Translations under genes and position numbers: made by a program
Shown: positions 1 to 5,316 of the stretch, one piece after another
How positions within the stretch are numbered: the first letter of the stretch is position 1
How the letters are laid out: each line of letters starts with the position of its first letter
DNA from: Verrucomicrobiota bacterium
GTDB taxonomy: Bacteria; Verrucomicrobiota; Verrucomicrobiia; Chthoniobacterales; UBA10450
Length of the DNA stretch: 7,139 nucleotides
Assembly (NCBI GenBank): GCA_003218815.1
Contig: QHON01000052.1
Span: forward strand, 1-7,139
Direction: 5' to 3'
Notes under the pieces: model-generated
Seen by the model: the letters and a program-made list of their open reading frames with translations, nothing else
The model's database searches: none
What the model was told of the DNA's origin: nothing

Positions 1-375
1 GGGGCGCTTCTCGCGATGGTCGAGCAAGATTTGCGCTTCGTTGCATTGATGGCGCCGATCGTAAACGTCGAGCATGCAATCTGGGAAAGCCCGGGCACAC
101 ATTTCATGCGACGCGAACTTCGCCGTGCGAACATTGAGCCGTCGCTCGTGGCGCGTCATTTTCATCTGAGCTCGCCGATGCATAATCAACCGCTGTGCAC
201 CGGTGACCGCGTCTTATTTGTCGCGGGCGAATTCGATTCAATTGCCCGGCCAGCAGACCTTGAGACGATTCAACAGAAATGGAGCGGATCGGAGCTGCTC
301 CGCGTCCGGCAAGGACACTTCGGTTACCGAATGTTTCGTGAAACAATCACCCGACTGAAAGAGCGTGGCTTCTAA
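1..375 (+). CDS. alpha/beta-hydrolase family protein, C-terminal part (5' end outside window)
   Basis: The frame is open from base 1 (it begins G-A-L-L-A before the first Met at 16), so the gene starts upstream of the window and the Met at 16 is probably internal. About 124 residues are visible. They fit the C-terminal third of an alpha/beta-hydrolase: a strand VLFVAGEFDSIARP carrying the likely catalytic Asp (residue 74 counted from the Met at 16), followed by LLRVRQGHFGYRMF with the likely catalytic His (residue 101). The small-residue stretch at the very start would suit the helix after the nucleophile elbow, but the GxSxG serine lies outside the window. Substrate cannot be predicted. The TAA stop (373-375) overlaps the TAG stop of the convergent gene by two bases. 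Family call is fairly sure; specific function is unknown. Confidence 0.7.
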   Translation, partial: GALLAMVEQDLRFVALMAPIVNVEHAIWESPGTHFMRRELRRANIEPSLVARHFHLSSPMHNQPLCTGDRVLFVAGEFDSIARPADLETIQQKWSGSELLRVRQGHFGYRMFRETITRLKERGF

Positions 376-1898
376 TCGAGCCAATCCAGCGCAGTCAGAA
401 TACGCCGGAACTCAGCATCATCGATAGATAAAGCAGGCAGCCATTCGCCGATTGGTTCGCGTTTCCACCAAGTTCGATCGCCAATCGGTGCGAATCGATA
501 GCGGTAAAGTCGCGCCCGGATGTAATGGGGCGGCGCGTTGGGAAACGGGTTGTCGGCAAGGAGCGAGAGCGTGCCACGATCGTTGTGCAGAAGTTTCCAG
601 ACGAAGTGCAGCGTCCAGGGATATTCGGCGGGCGACGCCATGGCGGCGAACCAGATTTGCCAATCGATCCGGCATTGGTACGGAGCGATGATCGCGGGAC
701 GCCGGTGGGGATCGCCCGGTTTGGCTTTGAATTCATATTCTTTCCACTGCGTGTTGCCGGTAATCAGCGCGTCATCGGTTCCCTCAAAAATAATTTCGGG
801 CCGCTCACGGCCGACGGTGCCAAATGCGCCGTACGTATTTACGAGGTCAAGCGGATCATACGAGTAATTCATCAGTTGCCGCCCGGAAACCAGATTCAAG
901 ACAGGAGCGATGCTCAGATAGACAACCAGGATCGACAACGCCATGGCGATCGTATTGTTAATGCGCGATGGTTCCGATTGCTGAGCCGCTTGTTCGGCGC
1001 GCCTGACGAGTCGCGCCGGTAGAACGTGGCGCAGAAACGTATCATCGAAGCAGGCAAGAAACGGAATGATCGTGACATAATTTAGGAATGAAAGATTGCC
1101 GCTAATGATGAGAACGATTTGAAAACTGACGAGCAATATGCCTGCGATGTGCCGCGCGCTGCGTGGACCGAATGAAAACCACGGCACGATCAGTTCGATG
1201 AAATGGTTCCAAGCCGTCTCGAATTGATGAAACCAATGCGGCGCGAAATGCAGGTAACGACTGAGAGGGTTCGGGATCGGCTGCGTCTCGTAGTGATAAT
1301 AAAGGCAGGTGAGATCACGCCAGCATGGATCGCCCCGCAGTTTGATGAGACCGGCACCGATCATGATGCGAAAACCGAGCCAGCGAAACAGCCAGATGAC
1401 AAGTAACGGCGGCCGACATTTCGGAAATGGGCGGCCGTCAATGAGCGGACAAAGAAAGATCGATAGAAACCCGGTTTCGAGCAGCTGAATTTCCCAACCG
1501 TAGCCGTACCAAATTTGGCCAACGTGCACGATCGACATGTACATCGCCCAGAGAATCGCGAGGAGGATGGCGTTGGCGTAGCCAGCGAGAACAATAAGCG
1601 ACAAAGCAAAACCGAACCATGCAAAGATCGACAACGCGTGGTCGGAGATTCCGAACCAAAAAAGCGTCGGAACTCGCAGCATACTGGCCAAGTCCGAACC
1701 AAGCTGCGTATGGATTGAAGCGAGAAAGCGATTTGCCGGTGTGAGACCATGTTCACCGATCAACGGAAGGAGCTGTTGCGCAGCTATGAGAAATGCGACC
1801 GCGTAAACGAACCCGATCAGACGAAGAATGACAAAGCGTGTCAGCCAATAGGAATTTCCGCGCGCGAAAAGTTTTCCAAGAAAATTTTCCGGATTCAT
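372..1898 (-). CDS. lipase maturation factor (LMF1) family membrane protein
   Basis: A full-length 508-residue multi-pass membrane protein. The N-terminal region (about residues 15-300) is rich in hydrophobic segments, including WLTRFVILRLIGFVYAVAFL near the N-terminus. It carries the family hallmark GAGLIKLRGDPCWRDL followed by YYHYETQPIPNPLSRY. The soluble C-terminal part holds the second conserved block: EIIFEGTDD, W-K-EYEFK-KPGD, RIDWQIWFAAM, then NPFPNAPP and the late WWKRE. In vertebrates LMF1 acts in the ER on folding of lipoprotein lipases; the bacterial role is not established, so a membrane protein-folding or assembly role is inference. I chose the ATG at 1896-1898 because the upstream extension to a TTG at 1958 would be translated from a tandem heptamer repeat (reading L-D-A-G-R-W-T-L) and precedes the conserved N-terminus. 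No clear Shine-Dalgarno sequence is visible. It ends tail-to-tail with the hydrolase gene. Confidence 0.9.
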   Translation of the reverse strand: MNPENFLGKLFARGNSYWLTRFVILRLIGFVYAVAFLIAAQQLLPLIGEHGLTPANRFLASIHTQLGSDLASMLRVPTLFWFGISDHALSIFAWFGFALSLIVLAGYANAILLAILWAMYMSIVHVGQIWYGYGWEIQLLETGFLSIFLCPLIDGRPFPKCRPPLLVIWLFRWLGFRIMIGAGLIKLRGDPCWRDLTCLYYHYETQPIPNPLSRYLHFAPHWFHQFETAWNHFIELIVPWFSFGPRSARHIAGILLVSFQIVLIISGNLSFLNYVTIIPFLACFDDTFLRHVLPARLVRRAEQAAQQSEPSRINNTIAMALSILVVYLSIAPVLNLVSGRQLMNYSYDPLDLVNTYGAFGTVGRERPEIIFEGTDDALITGNTQWKEYEFKAKPGDPHRRPAIIAPYQCRIDWQIWFAAMASPAEYPWTLHFVWKLLHNDRGTLSLLADNPFPNAPPHYIRARLYRYRFAPIGDRTWWKREPIGEWLPALSIDDAEFRRILTALDWLD

Positions 1899-1913
1899 CG
1901 CAAAGACGCAGCG

Positions 1914-1941
1914 CAACGTCCAACGTCCGGCGTCCAACGTC
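1914..1941. repeat. four tandem heptamers (GACGTTG type) just upstream of the LMF gene
   Basis: On the minus strand four consecutive 7-mers read GACGTTG, GACGCCG, GACGTTG, GACGTTG; three are identical and one differs at two positions. The array ends 16 bases before the ATG of the LMF gene, so it lies in its 5' untranslated or promoter region. Read as protein it would give a TLDV/RWTLD-like string, a signature of spurious ORF extensions in repeat-rich genomes. I take it as a dispersed intergenic short tandem repeat, not coding and not CRISPR, since there are no spacers. Confidence 0.75.
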
Positions 1942-2037
1942 GAACAAAATCCGGACAAATGGCACCTTCCGATTGGGAAACACCGCGAGCCAACTGCAAC
2001 CGGAAATCCCCCCGAAAGGCAAAATCTAAAAGGATCC

Positions 2038-2090
2038 TGCCAGGAGGGAGAATTGGACCACCCCCGAATGCTTTCGGGGCTCCTCTAACG
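2038..2090 (-). pseudogene. tRNA-derived fossil, 3' part (acceptor and T-arm end, hairpin, D-arm remnant)
   Basis: Compared with the intact tRNA at 2282-2353, positions 2038-2055 match its 3' end (2282-2299) in 17 of 18 bases. The next 7 bases of the T-arm (equivalent to 2300-2306) are missing, and GACCA (2056-2060) matches 2307-2311. The anticodon arm is replaced by the hairpin CCCCGAAAGCATTCGGGG (minus strand). After that (towards higher coordinates), 2081-2090 matches the D-arm side CGGTAGAGCAG with a few changes. The 5' acceptor half is absent. It cannot fold as a functional tRNA. The TAG stop of the GIY-YIG frame lies inside its D-arm remnant. Confidence 0.7.
2057..2090. repeat. 34-bp imperfect direct repeat, copy 1
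   Basis: Matches 2396-2429 in the same orientation with 30 of 34 bases identical (differences at repeat positions 5, 16, 26 and 32). It contains the CCCCGAA/TTCGGGG hairpin and part of the tRNA D-arm. Together the two copies bracket the intact tRNA and the GIY-YIG remnant, with a unit length of about 339 bp. Confidence 0.8.
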
Positions 2091-2281
2091 TTGTAAATGG
2101 TAGATTGCGAGCTTGAGATTCTTCTTTCGCTTTAATGAGCGCTCAATTTCTTGAGCTTCTGCAAGAGTTGGAACTTCCTTCTTGGCGACGATTTCGAGCG
2201 AATCGCCGAGTCGTTTAGTGGTTGCGGGGTGACTGCGCAAATGCTGTGCAAATCGCGAATTAAGATCAACAGCTGAACCAA
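2085..2281 (-). pseudogene. truncated GIY-YIG (URI-type) endonuclease domain
   Basis: The frame from about 2281 down to the TAG at 2085-2087 encodes roughly 65 residues beginning IGSAVDLNSRFAQHL, then TTKRLGDSLEIV, and ending with PTLAEAQEIERSLKRKKN and AIYHLQR. This matches a small GIY-YIG nuclease from the YIG half-motif onward: the (Y)IGSA-DL--R---H block carrying the conserved Arg, a middle strand, and the E-R-LK--K helix with the conserved Glu. The N-terminal strand with the GIY half (normally about 12-15 residues) is missing. In its place lies the tRNA, whose discriminator base (2282) directly abuts the frame. The frame stays open upstream into the tRNA as far as a TTG at 2312, but such a start lies inside the tRNA, so I regard it as a broken gene. 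The reading frame has no internal stop, so the break is either recent or read through. Product assignment is by motif pattern only. Confidence 0.65.
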
Positions 2282-2353
2282 TGCCAGGGGGGAGAATTGA
2301 ACTCCCGACCAAGGGCTTATGAGTCCCCTGCTCTACCGCTGAGCTACCCTGGC
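2282..2353 (-). tRNA. tRNA with CAT anticodon (elongator tRNA-Met, or tRNA-Ile2 if lysidine-modified)
   Basis: It folds as a 72-nt cloverleaf. The 7-bp acceptor GCCAGGG/CCCTGGC is perfect. The D-arm is GCTC/GAGC with loop AGCGGTA, the anticodon loop is CTCATAA (anticodon CAT), the variable loop is TGGTC, and the T-arm is GGGAG/CTCCC with loop TTCAATT. Discriminator is A, and no CCA is encoded (ATTGG follows). The G1-C72 pair argues against initiator tRNA, which normally has a mismatch there. The anticodon stem is weak: G27-T43 wobble, three G-C pairs, and an A31/G39 mismatch. The TTGGTC segment after the anticodon arm also resembles some tRNA-Ile2(CAT) genes, so Met versus Ile2 is open. Fossils of a related tRNA flank it. 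Confidence 0.9.
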
Positions 2354-2371
2354 GCGCTGTTTATTTCGTAA

Positions 2372-2400
2372 AGTTTATCGCAAGACCGTTGTCCCACCAA
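2372..2400 (-). promoter_or_regulatory. possible promoter of the tRNA gene
   Basis: On the minus strand TTGGTG (2400-2395) and TAAACT (2377-2372) are spaced by 17 bases, and the tRNA 5' end is at 2353, giving a short leader of about 12 bases. The match to the sigma70 consensus is only moderate. The -35-like element lies in the variable-loop remnant of the upstream tRNA fossil. Confidence 0.3.
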
Positions 2401-2446
2401 CCCCGAATGCGTTCGGGGCTGCTCTACCGCTGAGCTACCCTAGCGT
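2391..2446 (-). pseudogene. tRNA-derived fossil, 5' part (acceptor 5' strand, D-arm, hairpin)
   Basis: Read on the minus strand, this piece begins CGCTAGGGTAGCTCAGCGG and continues TAGAGCAG. That equals the intact tRNA's 5' acceptor strand and D-arm with one change (CTAGGG for CCAGGG). It then has the hairpin CCCCGAACGCATTCGGGG in place of the anticodon arm, followed by TTGGT and GGGA as remnants of the variable loop and T-stem. Similarity stops there, so the T-loop and 3' acceptor strand are missing. The hairpin stem is 7 bp with a CGCA loop, and no 7-nt loop with a T33 can be drawn, so it is not a decodable tRNA. Confidence 0.7.
2396..2429. repeat. 34-bp imperfect direct repeat, copy 2
   Basis: Partner of 2057-2090 (30 of 34 identical, same orientation). 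It carries the same palindromic core with a changed loop base and the better preserved D-arm segment CTGCTCTACCG. Confidence 0.8.
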
Positions 2447-2467
2447 TGCGGCCAAAAGGCTTCGACG

Positions 2468-2491
2468 GCGCGTCCTGACATGTCAACGCGC
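2468..2491 (-). terminator. GC-rich hairpin after the sigma/membrane-protein pair
   Basis: Arms GCGCGT (2468-2473) and ACGCGC (2486-2491) enclose the palindrome TGACATGTCA (2476-2485), with two unpaired bases on one side. This gives an interrupted stem of about 10 bp. It starts 4 bases past the TAG stop of the membrane-protein gene (2496-2498), where a terminator would be expected. No T-run follows directly, so intrinsic termination is uncertain. The TGACATGTCA core could instead be a dyad binding site. Confidence 0.35.
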
Positions 2492-2495
2492 GACG

Positions 2496-3269
2496 CTACT
2501 GCTTTGCCGTCGCAAGATATGGCATCAGATCTTTTTCGGGACCCCGGAGCGCAGCCATGAAGCAGACCCCGTTACGTTCTGTGACCGCTCCAACCCAACC
2601 CTCTTGATGGACATATCGCCACCCAGAAAACTGCAACGCGGCGCCGGTCTTGGCATCTCTCTCAGCTGGGAAAAGAAAGAATTGCATGCGTTTCTCGGCT
2701 ACCCAAATCTGGGCGATGCGCTGGGATTCATCGTCTTCAAAAACACGGCAGCCAATGGTTTGAAAATCGGCGAATTCCGCCGGCACGTCGTAGTGTTCCA
2801 GTCCGTGTTTTAGAAAAAACAAGTCGCTCAGCGTTCCCGCATCGCCAGTCACCGGATCGAGGAGGACCGATCGTGTTGAGCCCGCAATAGTTAACAATTT
2901 CCGTGCCGTTCCCGATCCTGGAAAATCATTCAGCCGGCCGACGAAATTGAAGACAAACACGCCTGCGATTACTATGAGTGCAATCCCGATCGCGAGAACA
3001 GCTGGATTACGCGCTGTTTTCTTCCACGTCCATTTTGACGGAGAGGTCAGGTCCTTATCAGAAAACCACTCGACCGCCTCCGCCGGAATGGGGATAGCAC
3101 GAACCAACGCCGCCACCGCGCGATCGAAGCCCTGTTGATTTGTAAATTCATCGGAGCCGCGAGCGCGGGATACCGCTGCCCGCATAGAACGGTCGCGTAT
3201 CCGCTCCTCACTCACGGGCGCGCAATTCGCAAGTGCGCGTTGTCGGCGCGATAGTCGGCGCGTTTTCAT
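2496..3269 (-). CDS. single-pass membrane protein coupled to sigma factor (putative anti-sigma/regulator)
   Basis: A 257-residue protein of no family I recognise. The N-terminal 85 residues are hydrophilic and rich in Arg and Lys (MKTRRLSRRQ...), then one transmembrane segment runs from about residue 90 to 110 (VLAIGIALIVIAGVFVFNFVG). A C-terminal domain of about 145 residues follows, with patterns such as GCRVFEDDESQRIAQIWV, FLFP, FSGWRYVHQEGWVGAV and a Cys in NGVCFMA. By the positive-inside rule the N-terminus should be cytoplasmic and the C-domain periplasmic, the layout of a transmembrane anti-sigma factor. No HxxxCxxC zinc anti-sigma motif is visible. The ATG overlaps the sigma-factor stop in ATGA (3269-3266), and GGAGAGG (3284-3278) lies 8 bases upstream, so the start and translational coupling are well supported. 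The anti-sigma role is inferred from this pairing only. Confidence 0.7.
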   Translation of the reverse strand: MKTRRLSRRQRALANCAPVSEERIRDRSMRAAVSRARGSDEFTNQQGFDRAVAALVRAIPIPAEAVEWFSDKDLTSPSKWTWKKTARNPAVLAIGIALIVIAGVFVFNFVGRLNDFPGSGTARKLLTIAGSTRSVLLDPVTGDAGTLSDLFFLKHGLEHYDVPAEFADFQTIGCRVFEDDESQRIAQIWVAEKRMQFFLFPAERDAKTGAALQFSGWRYVHQEGWVGAVTERNGVCFMAALRGPEKDLMPYLATAKQ

Positions 3270-3835
3270 ACGGGTGGCCTCTCCGGGAACGTCGCACCCA
3301 GCCAGGCTTGAAACTGTCGCCGCCCCACCGCTAGCAATCGAGAAAGCTCGCTCAGTTTCAACTCCGCTAAATCGGCAATCTCGCGATGATCGAATTCATC
3401 GAGATAAAAGAACGCCAGCGCCGTCCTCTGCGGCTCGGGCGCAGCTGAAATCCAAATCGCTAACTGTATTGGCTCAAGCCGCTCAATCTGTGACGCGGTT
3501 CCTGCAGTTATCTCCTGCTCCTCGATTTCGAGTGGTTCCGCTTGCAAGTCGGTCTCGCTTGCTTCCAAACAACGCCAGCGTGCATCGCGAAAAAGCCAAA
3601 ACCGCTCATTTGGCAATCCCTCACGGGCTGCTCGCCGCGCCGCCTCATGCAAAGTCCTTTGAAAGACCTCCTGCGCTTTGCCTGAGTCACCTAACATCAG
3701 GAAACAGAAACGATAAAGCTGCGCCAGATTTTGTTTCGGAGCGGACACACTGATTTGGAATCCCCAAACGTTACGCGCCTCGATTTCATCGACAAGAGTG
3801 TTTCCAAGTCCTGTGGTTGCTTCTTTGCCTCCCAC
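3266..3835 (-). CDS. ECF-like RNA polymerase sigma factor (divergent)
   Basis: A 189-residue protein with the layout of a sigma70-family ECF factor. The region-2-like part is at about residues 36-95 (LAQLYRFCFLMLGDSGKAQEVFQRTLHEAARR, here split: LAQLYRFCFLMLGD then AQEVFQRTLHEAA; later FWLFRDARWRCLEA). An acidic linker (about 96-125, EPLEIEEQE) follows. The region-4-like helix-turn-helix is at about 128-178 (PEPQRTALAFFYLDEFDH, then REIADLAELKLSELSRLLAV and GRRQFQAWL). It would direct RNA polymerase to a small regulon, probably controlled by the downstream membrane protein. The start is a GTG at 3835-3833 without a clear Shine-Dalgarno sequence; a later start, for example the in-frame GTG at residue 30, is possible because the first 30 residues lack recognisable sigma features. 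It lies 70 bases after dapL on the same strand, so read-through from dapL is possible. Confidence 0.7.
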   Translation of the reverse strand: MGGKEATTGLGNTLVDEIEARNVWGFQISVSAPKQNLAQLYRFCFLMLGDSGKAQEVFQRTLHEAARRAAREGLPNERFWLFRDARWRCLEASETDLQAEPLEIEEQEITAGTASQIERLEPIQLAIWISAAPEPQRTALAFFYLDEFDHREIADLAELKLSELSRLLAVGRRQFQAWLGATFPERPPV

Positions 3836-3905
3836 GTCGTGGCGTTGAGGACGCTAGTGCGAAGCGCGAGGCTATATGCTAGTCTTAGCTGCAGCGCTGC
3901 GAAGC

Positions 3906-5141
3906 TTAGCGAAGACCTTCCAAACGCCGCGCCACTTCTTCAGCATTGTCCCGGCTATTGAAAGCAGAGATTCGAAAATAGCCTTCGCCTTGCGCACCGA
4001 AACCGCTACCGGGCGTGACGACCACGTTTATATCACGGAGCATACGATCGAACATTTTCCAACTCGTTAGGCCATCCGACGTTTTTACCCAAAGGTAAGG
4101 CGCGTTCACGCCGCCAAATATTTCCATACCAGCCTTGGCCATAGCTTCACGCAAGATTTTCGCGTTGCCCATATAATGATTAATTAGTGCGCGCACTTGT
4201 TTGCGGCCTTCGGGTGAATACAACGCTTCCGCGCCGCGTTGCACGGGATAGCTCACGCTGTTCGCCTTTGTGCTCCAGCGCCGATGCCAAAGTTGATGGA
4301 GAGCGAATCGCTGTCCGCGCTCCGTCCGCCCGAGAAGCGATTTTGGCATGACTGTAAACCCGCAGCGCACTCCAGTGAAGCCGCCGTTCTTGGAAAAACT
4401 ACGTAGTTCAATCGCGCACTCACGCGCACCCGGGATTTCGAAAATCGAACGTGGAATTCCCGGCTCCGAAATGTATGCCGCGTAAGCAGCGTCAAAGAGC
4501 AAAAGCGCCTCGTGCGCACGCGCATACTCAACCCATCGCAACAGCTCTTCCCGAGATGCAACTGCGCCCGTGGGATTGTTCGGAAAACAAAGATAAACAA
4601 GATCGGCATGTTCCTTGGGCGGCTCAGGAACGAAATTATTTTCCGCAGTGCATGGCAGATAAACGATCTCTTCGTAACCGCCGTCCTTGCGCGCTGGTCC
4701 GGTGTGACCGGCCATCACGTTGGTATCCACATAGACCGGATAGACCGGATCCGGGACCGCTACTTTGTTTTGGTCGCCGAGAATGTCGAGAATGTATCCG
4801 CAATCGCATTTCGATCCGTCGGAGACAAAAATCTCGTCATCGGCGATGTCGATGTTACGGCTCCGATAATCATGCTGCGCGATTGTTGATCTCAGAAATT
4901 CATAGCCTTGTTCCGGTCCGTAGCCCCGAAATGTTTCGCGTTTCCCGAGTTCGTCGATCGCGCGCTTCATCGCCTCGATAGCTGCGGGCGGGAGCGGCTC
5001 GGTTACGTCCCCAATTCCGCAACGAATCAATCGTTTGGCTGGTTCCGGATTGGCTTCACAAAACTCGCGGACGTGTCGCGCGATCTCAGGAAACAAATAT
5101 CCCGCCTGAAGCTTGAGATAATTTTCGTTTAGATAAGCCAT
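3906..5141 (-). CDS. dapL: LL-diaminopimelate aminotransferase
   Basis: A 411-residue fold-type I PLP aminotransferase of full family length. It converts L-tetrahydrodipicolinate and glutamate directly to LL-2,6-diaminopimelate and 2-oxoglutarate (EC 2.6.1.83), bypassing the succinylase and acetylase steps to lysine and peptidoglycan. Family marks are the N-terminal [31 protein letters not shown] (41-51), the [14 protein letters not shown] block, [10 protein letters not shown] (107-115), [12 protein letters not shown], and FPNNPTGAV (186-194) with Asn188. D217 in [12 protein letters not shown] should pair with the pyridine nitrogen. K251 in [12 protein letters not shown] is the Schiff-base lysine. 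R390 in YFRISAF should bind the substrate carboxylate. The ATG at 5141-5139 gives the expected N-terminus. There is no visible Shine-Dalgarno sequence, and an inverted-repeat element ends 8 bases upstream of the start. Confidence 0.95.
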   Translation of the reverse strand: MAYLNENYLKLQAGYLFPEIARHVREFCEANPEPAKRLIRCGIGDVTEPLPPAAIEAMKRAIDELGKRETFRGYGPEQGYEFLRSTIAQHDYRSRNIDIADDEIFVSDGSKCDCGYILDILGDQNKVAVPDPVYPVYVDTNVMAGHTGPARKDGGYEEIVYLPCTAENNFVPEPPKEHADLVYLCFPNNPTGAVASREELLRWVEYARAHEALLLFDAAYAAYISEPGIPRSIFEIPGARECAIELRSFSKNGGFTGVRCGFTVMPKSLLGRTERGQRFALHQLWHRRWSTKANSVSYPVQRGAEALYSPEGRKQVRALINHYMGNAKILREAMAKAGMEIFGGVNAPYLWVKTSDGLTSWKMFDRMLRDINVVVTPGSGFGAQGEGYFRISAFNSRDNAEEVARRLEGLR

Positions 5142-5149
5142 GTTTTGGT

Positions 5150-5289
5150 TAGCGCACGCGTCTCGCGTGCTGGCGAAAGCGTCTCGCTTTCGCGAACTCC
5201 CTCACATTCGGCAGCGATGGGCGTTCGCAAGCATAAGTTAAGTGCGTTTTGGCGGGACGCCAAAACCAACACGCGAGACGCGTGCGCTA
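5150..5289. repeat. 140-bp inverted-repeat (cruciform, MITE-like) element between sodA and dapL
   Basis: The outer arms TAGCGCACGCGTCTCGCGTG (5150-5169) and its exact reverse complement (5270-5289) form a perfect 20-bp inverted repeat; with one mismatch pairing continues through the adjoining TGG. Inside are two further hairpins: GCGAAAGC/GCTTTCGC (5173-5180, 5186-5193; 5-nt loop GTCTC) and GTTTTGGCG/CGCCAAAAC (5246-5254, 5258-5266; 3-nt loop). A looser pair GCGAAC/GTTCGC (5192-5197, 5223-5228) is also present. The motif GCGTCTCGC occurs twice in the left half. There is no ORF of its own, so if mobile it would be a non-autonomous element. It fills most of the 175-bp gap, 28 bases after the sodA coding end and 8 bases before the dapL ATG, so it is likely transcribed and may terminate sodA or shape dapL leader RNA. 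Confidence 0.8.
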
Positions 5290-5316
5290 CCCGGCAGCGG
5301 AATTCGCTGACGCAGA

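Noticed and set aside
525..1022. 165-codon plus-strand frame antisense to the LMF gene
   Set aside because: Shadow of the conserved C-terminal LMF domain; no recognisable product.
1914..1941. CRISPR-like array
   Set aside because: The heptamers are directly adjacent without spacers, and no cas gene is present.
1899..1958. N-terminal extension of the LMF gene to the TTG at 1958
   Set aside because: It would be encoded by a tandem heptamer repeat, has no family similarity, and uses a weaker start than the ATG at 1898.
2085..2312. 75-codon frame starting at TTG 2312 as a functional gene
   Set aside because: The start and first ten codons lie inside the tRNA T-arm and acceptor; only the part from about 2281 resembles a GIY-YIG nuclease, so I list it as a truncated pseudogene.
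3836..3905. Promoter or operator in the dapL-sigma gap (GCTAGT direct repeats at 3853 and 3878, palindrome GCAGCGCTGC at 3891-3900)
   Set aside because: Short repeats without a convincing -35/-10 pair; they may be chance, so no feature is called.
4451..4981. 176-codon plus-strand frame antisense to dapL
   Set aside because: It is a shadow of the strongly conserved dapL gene; the product is Arg/Cys-rich with no domain pattern.
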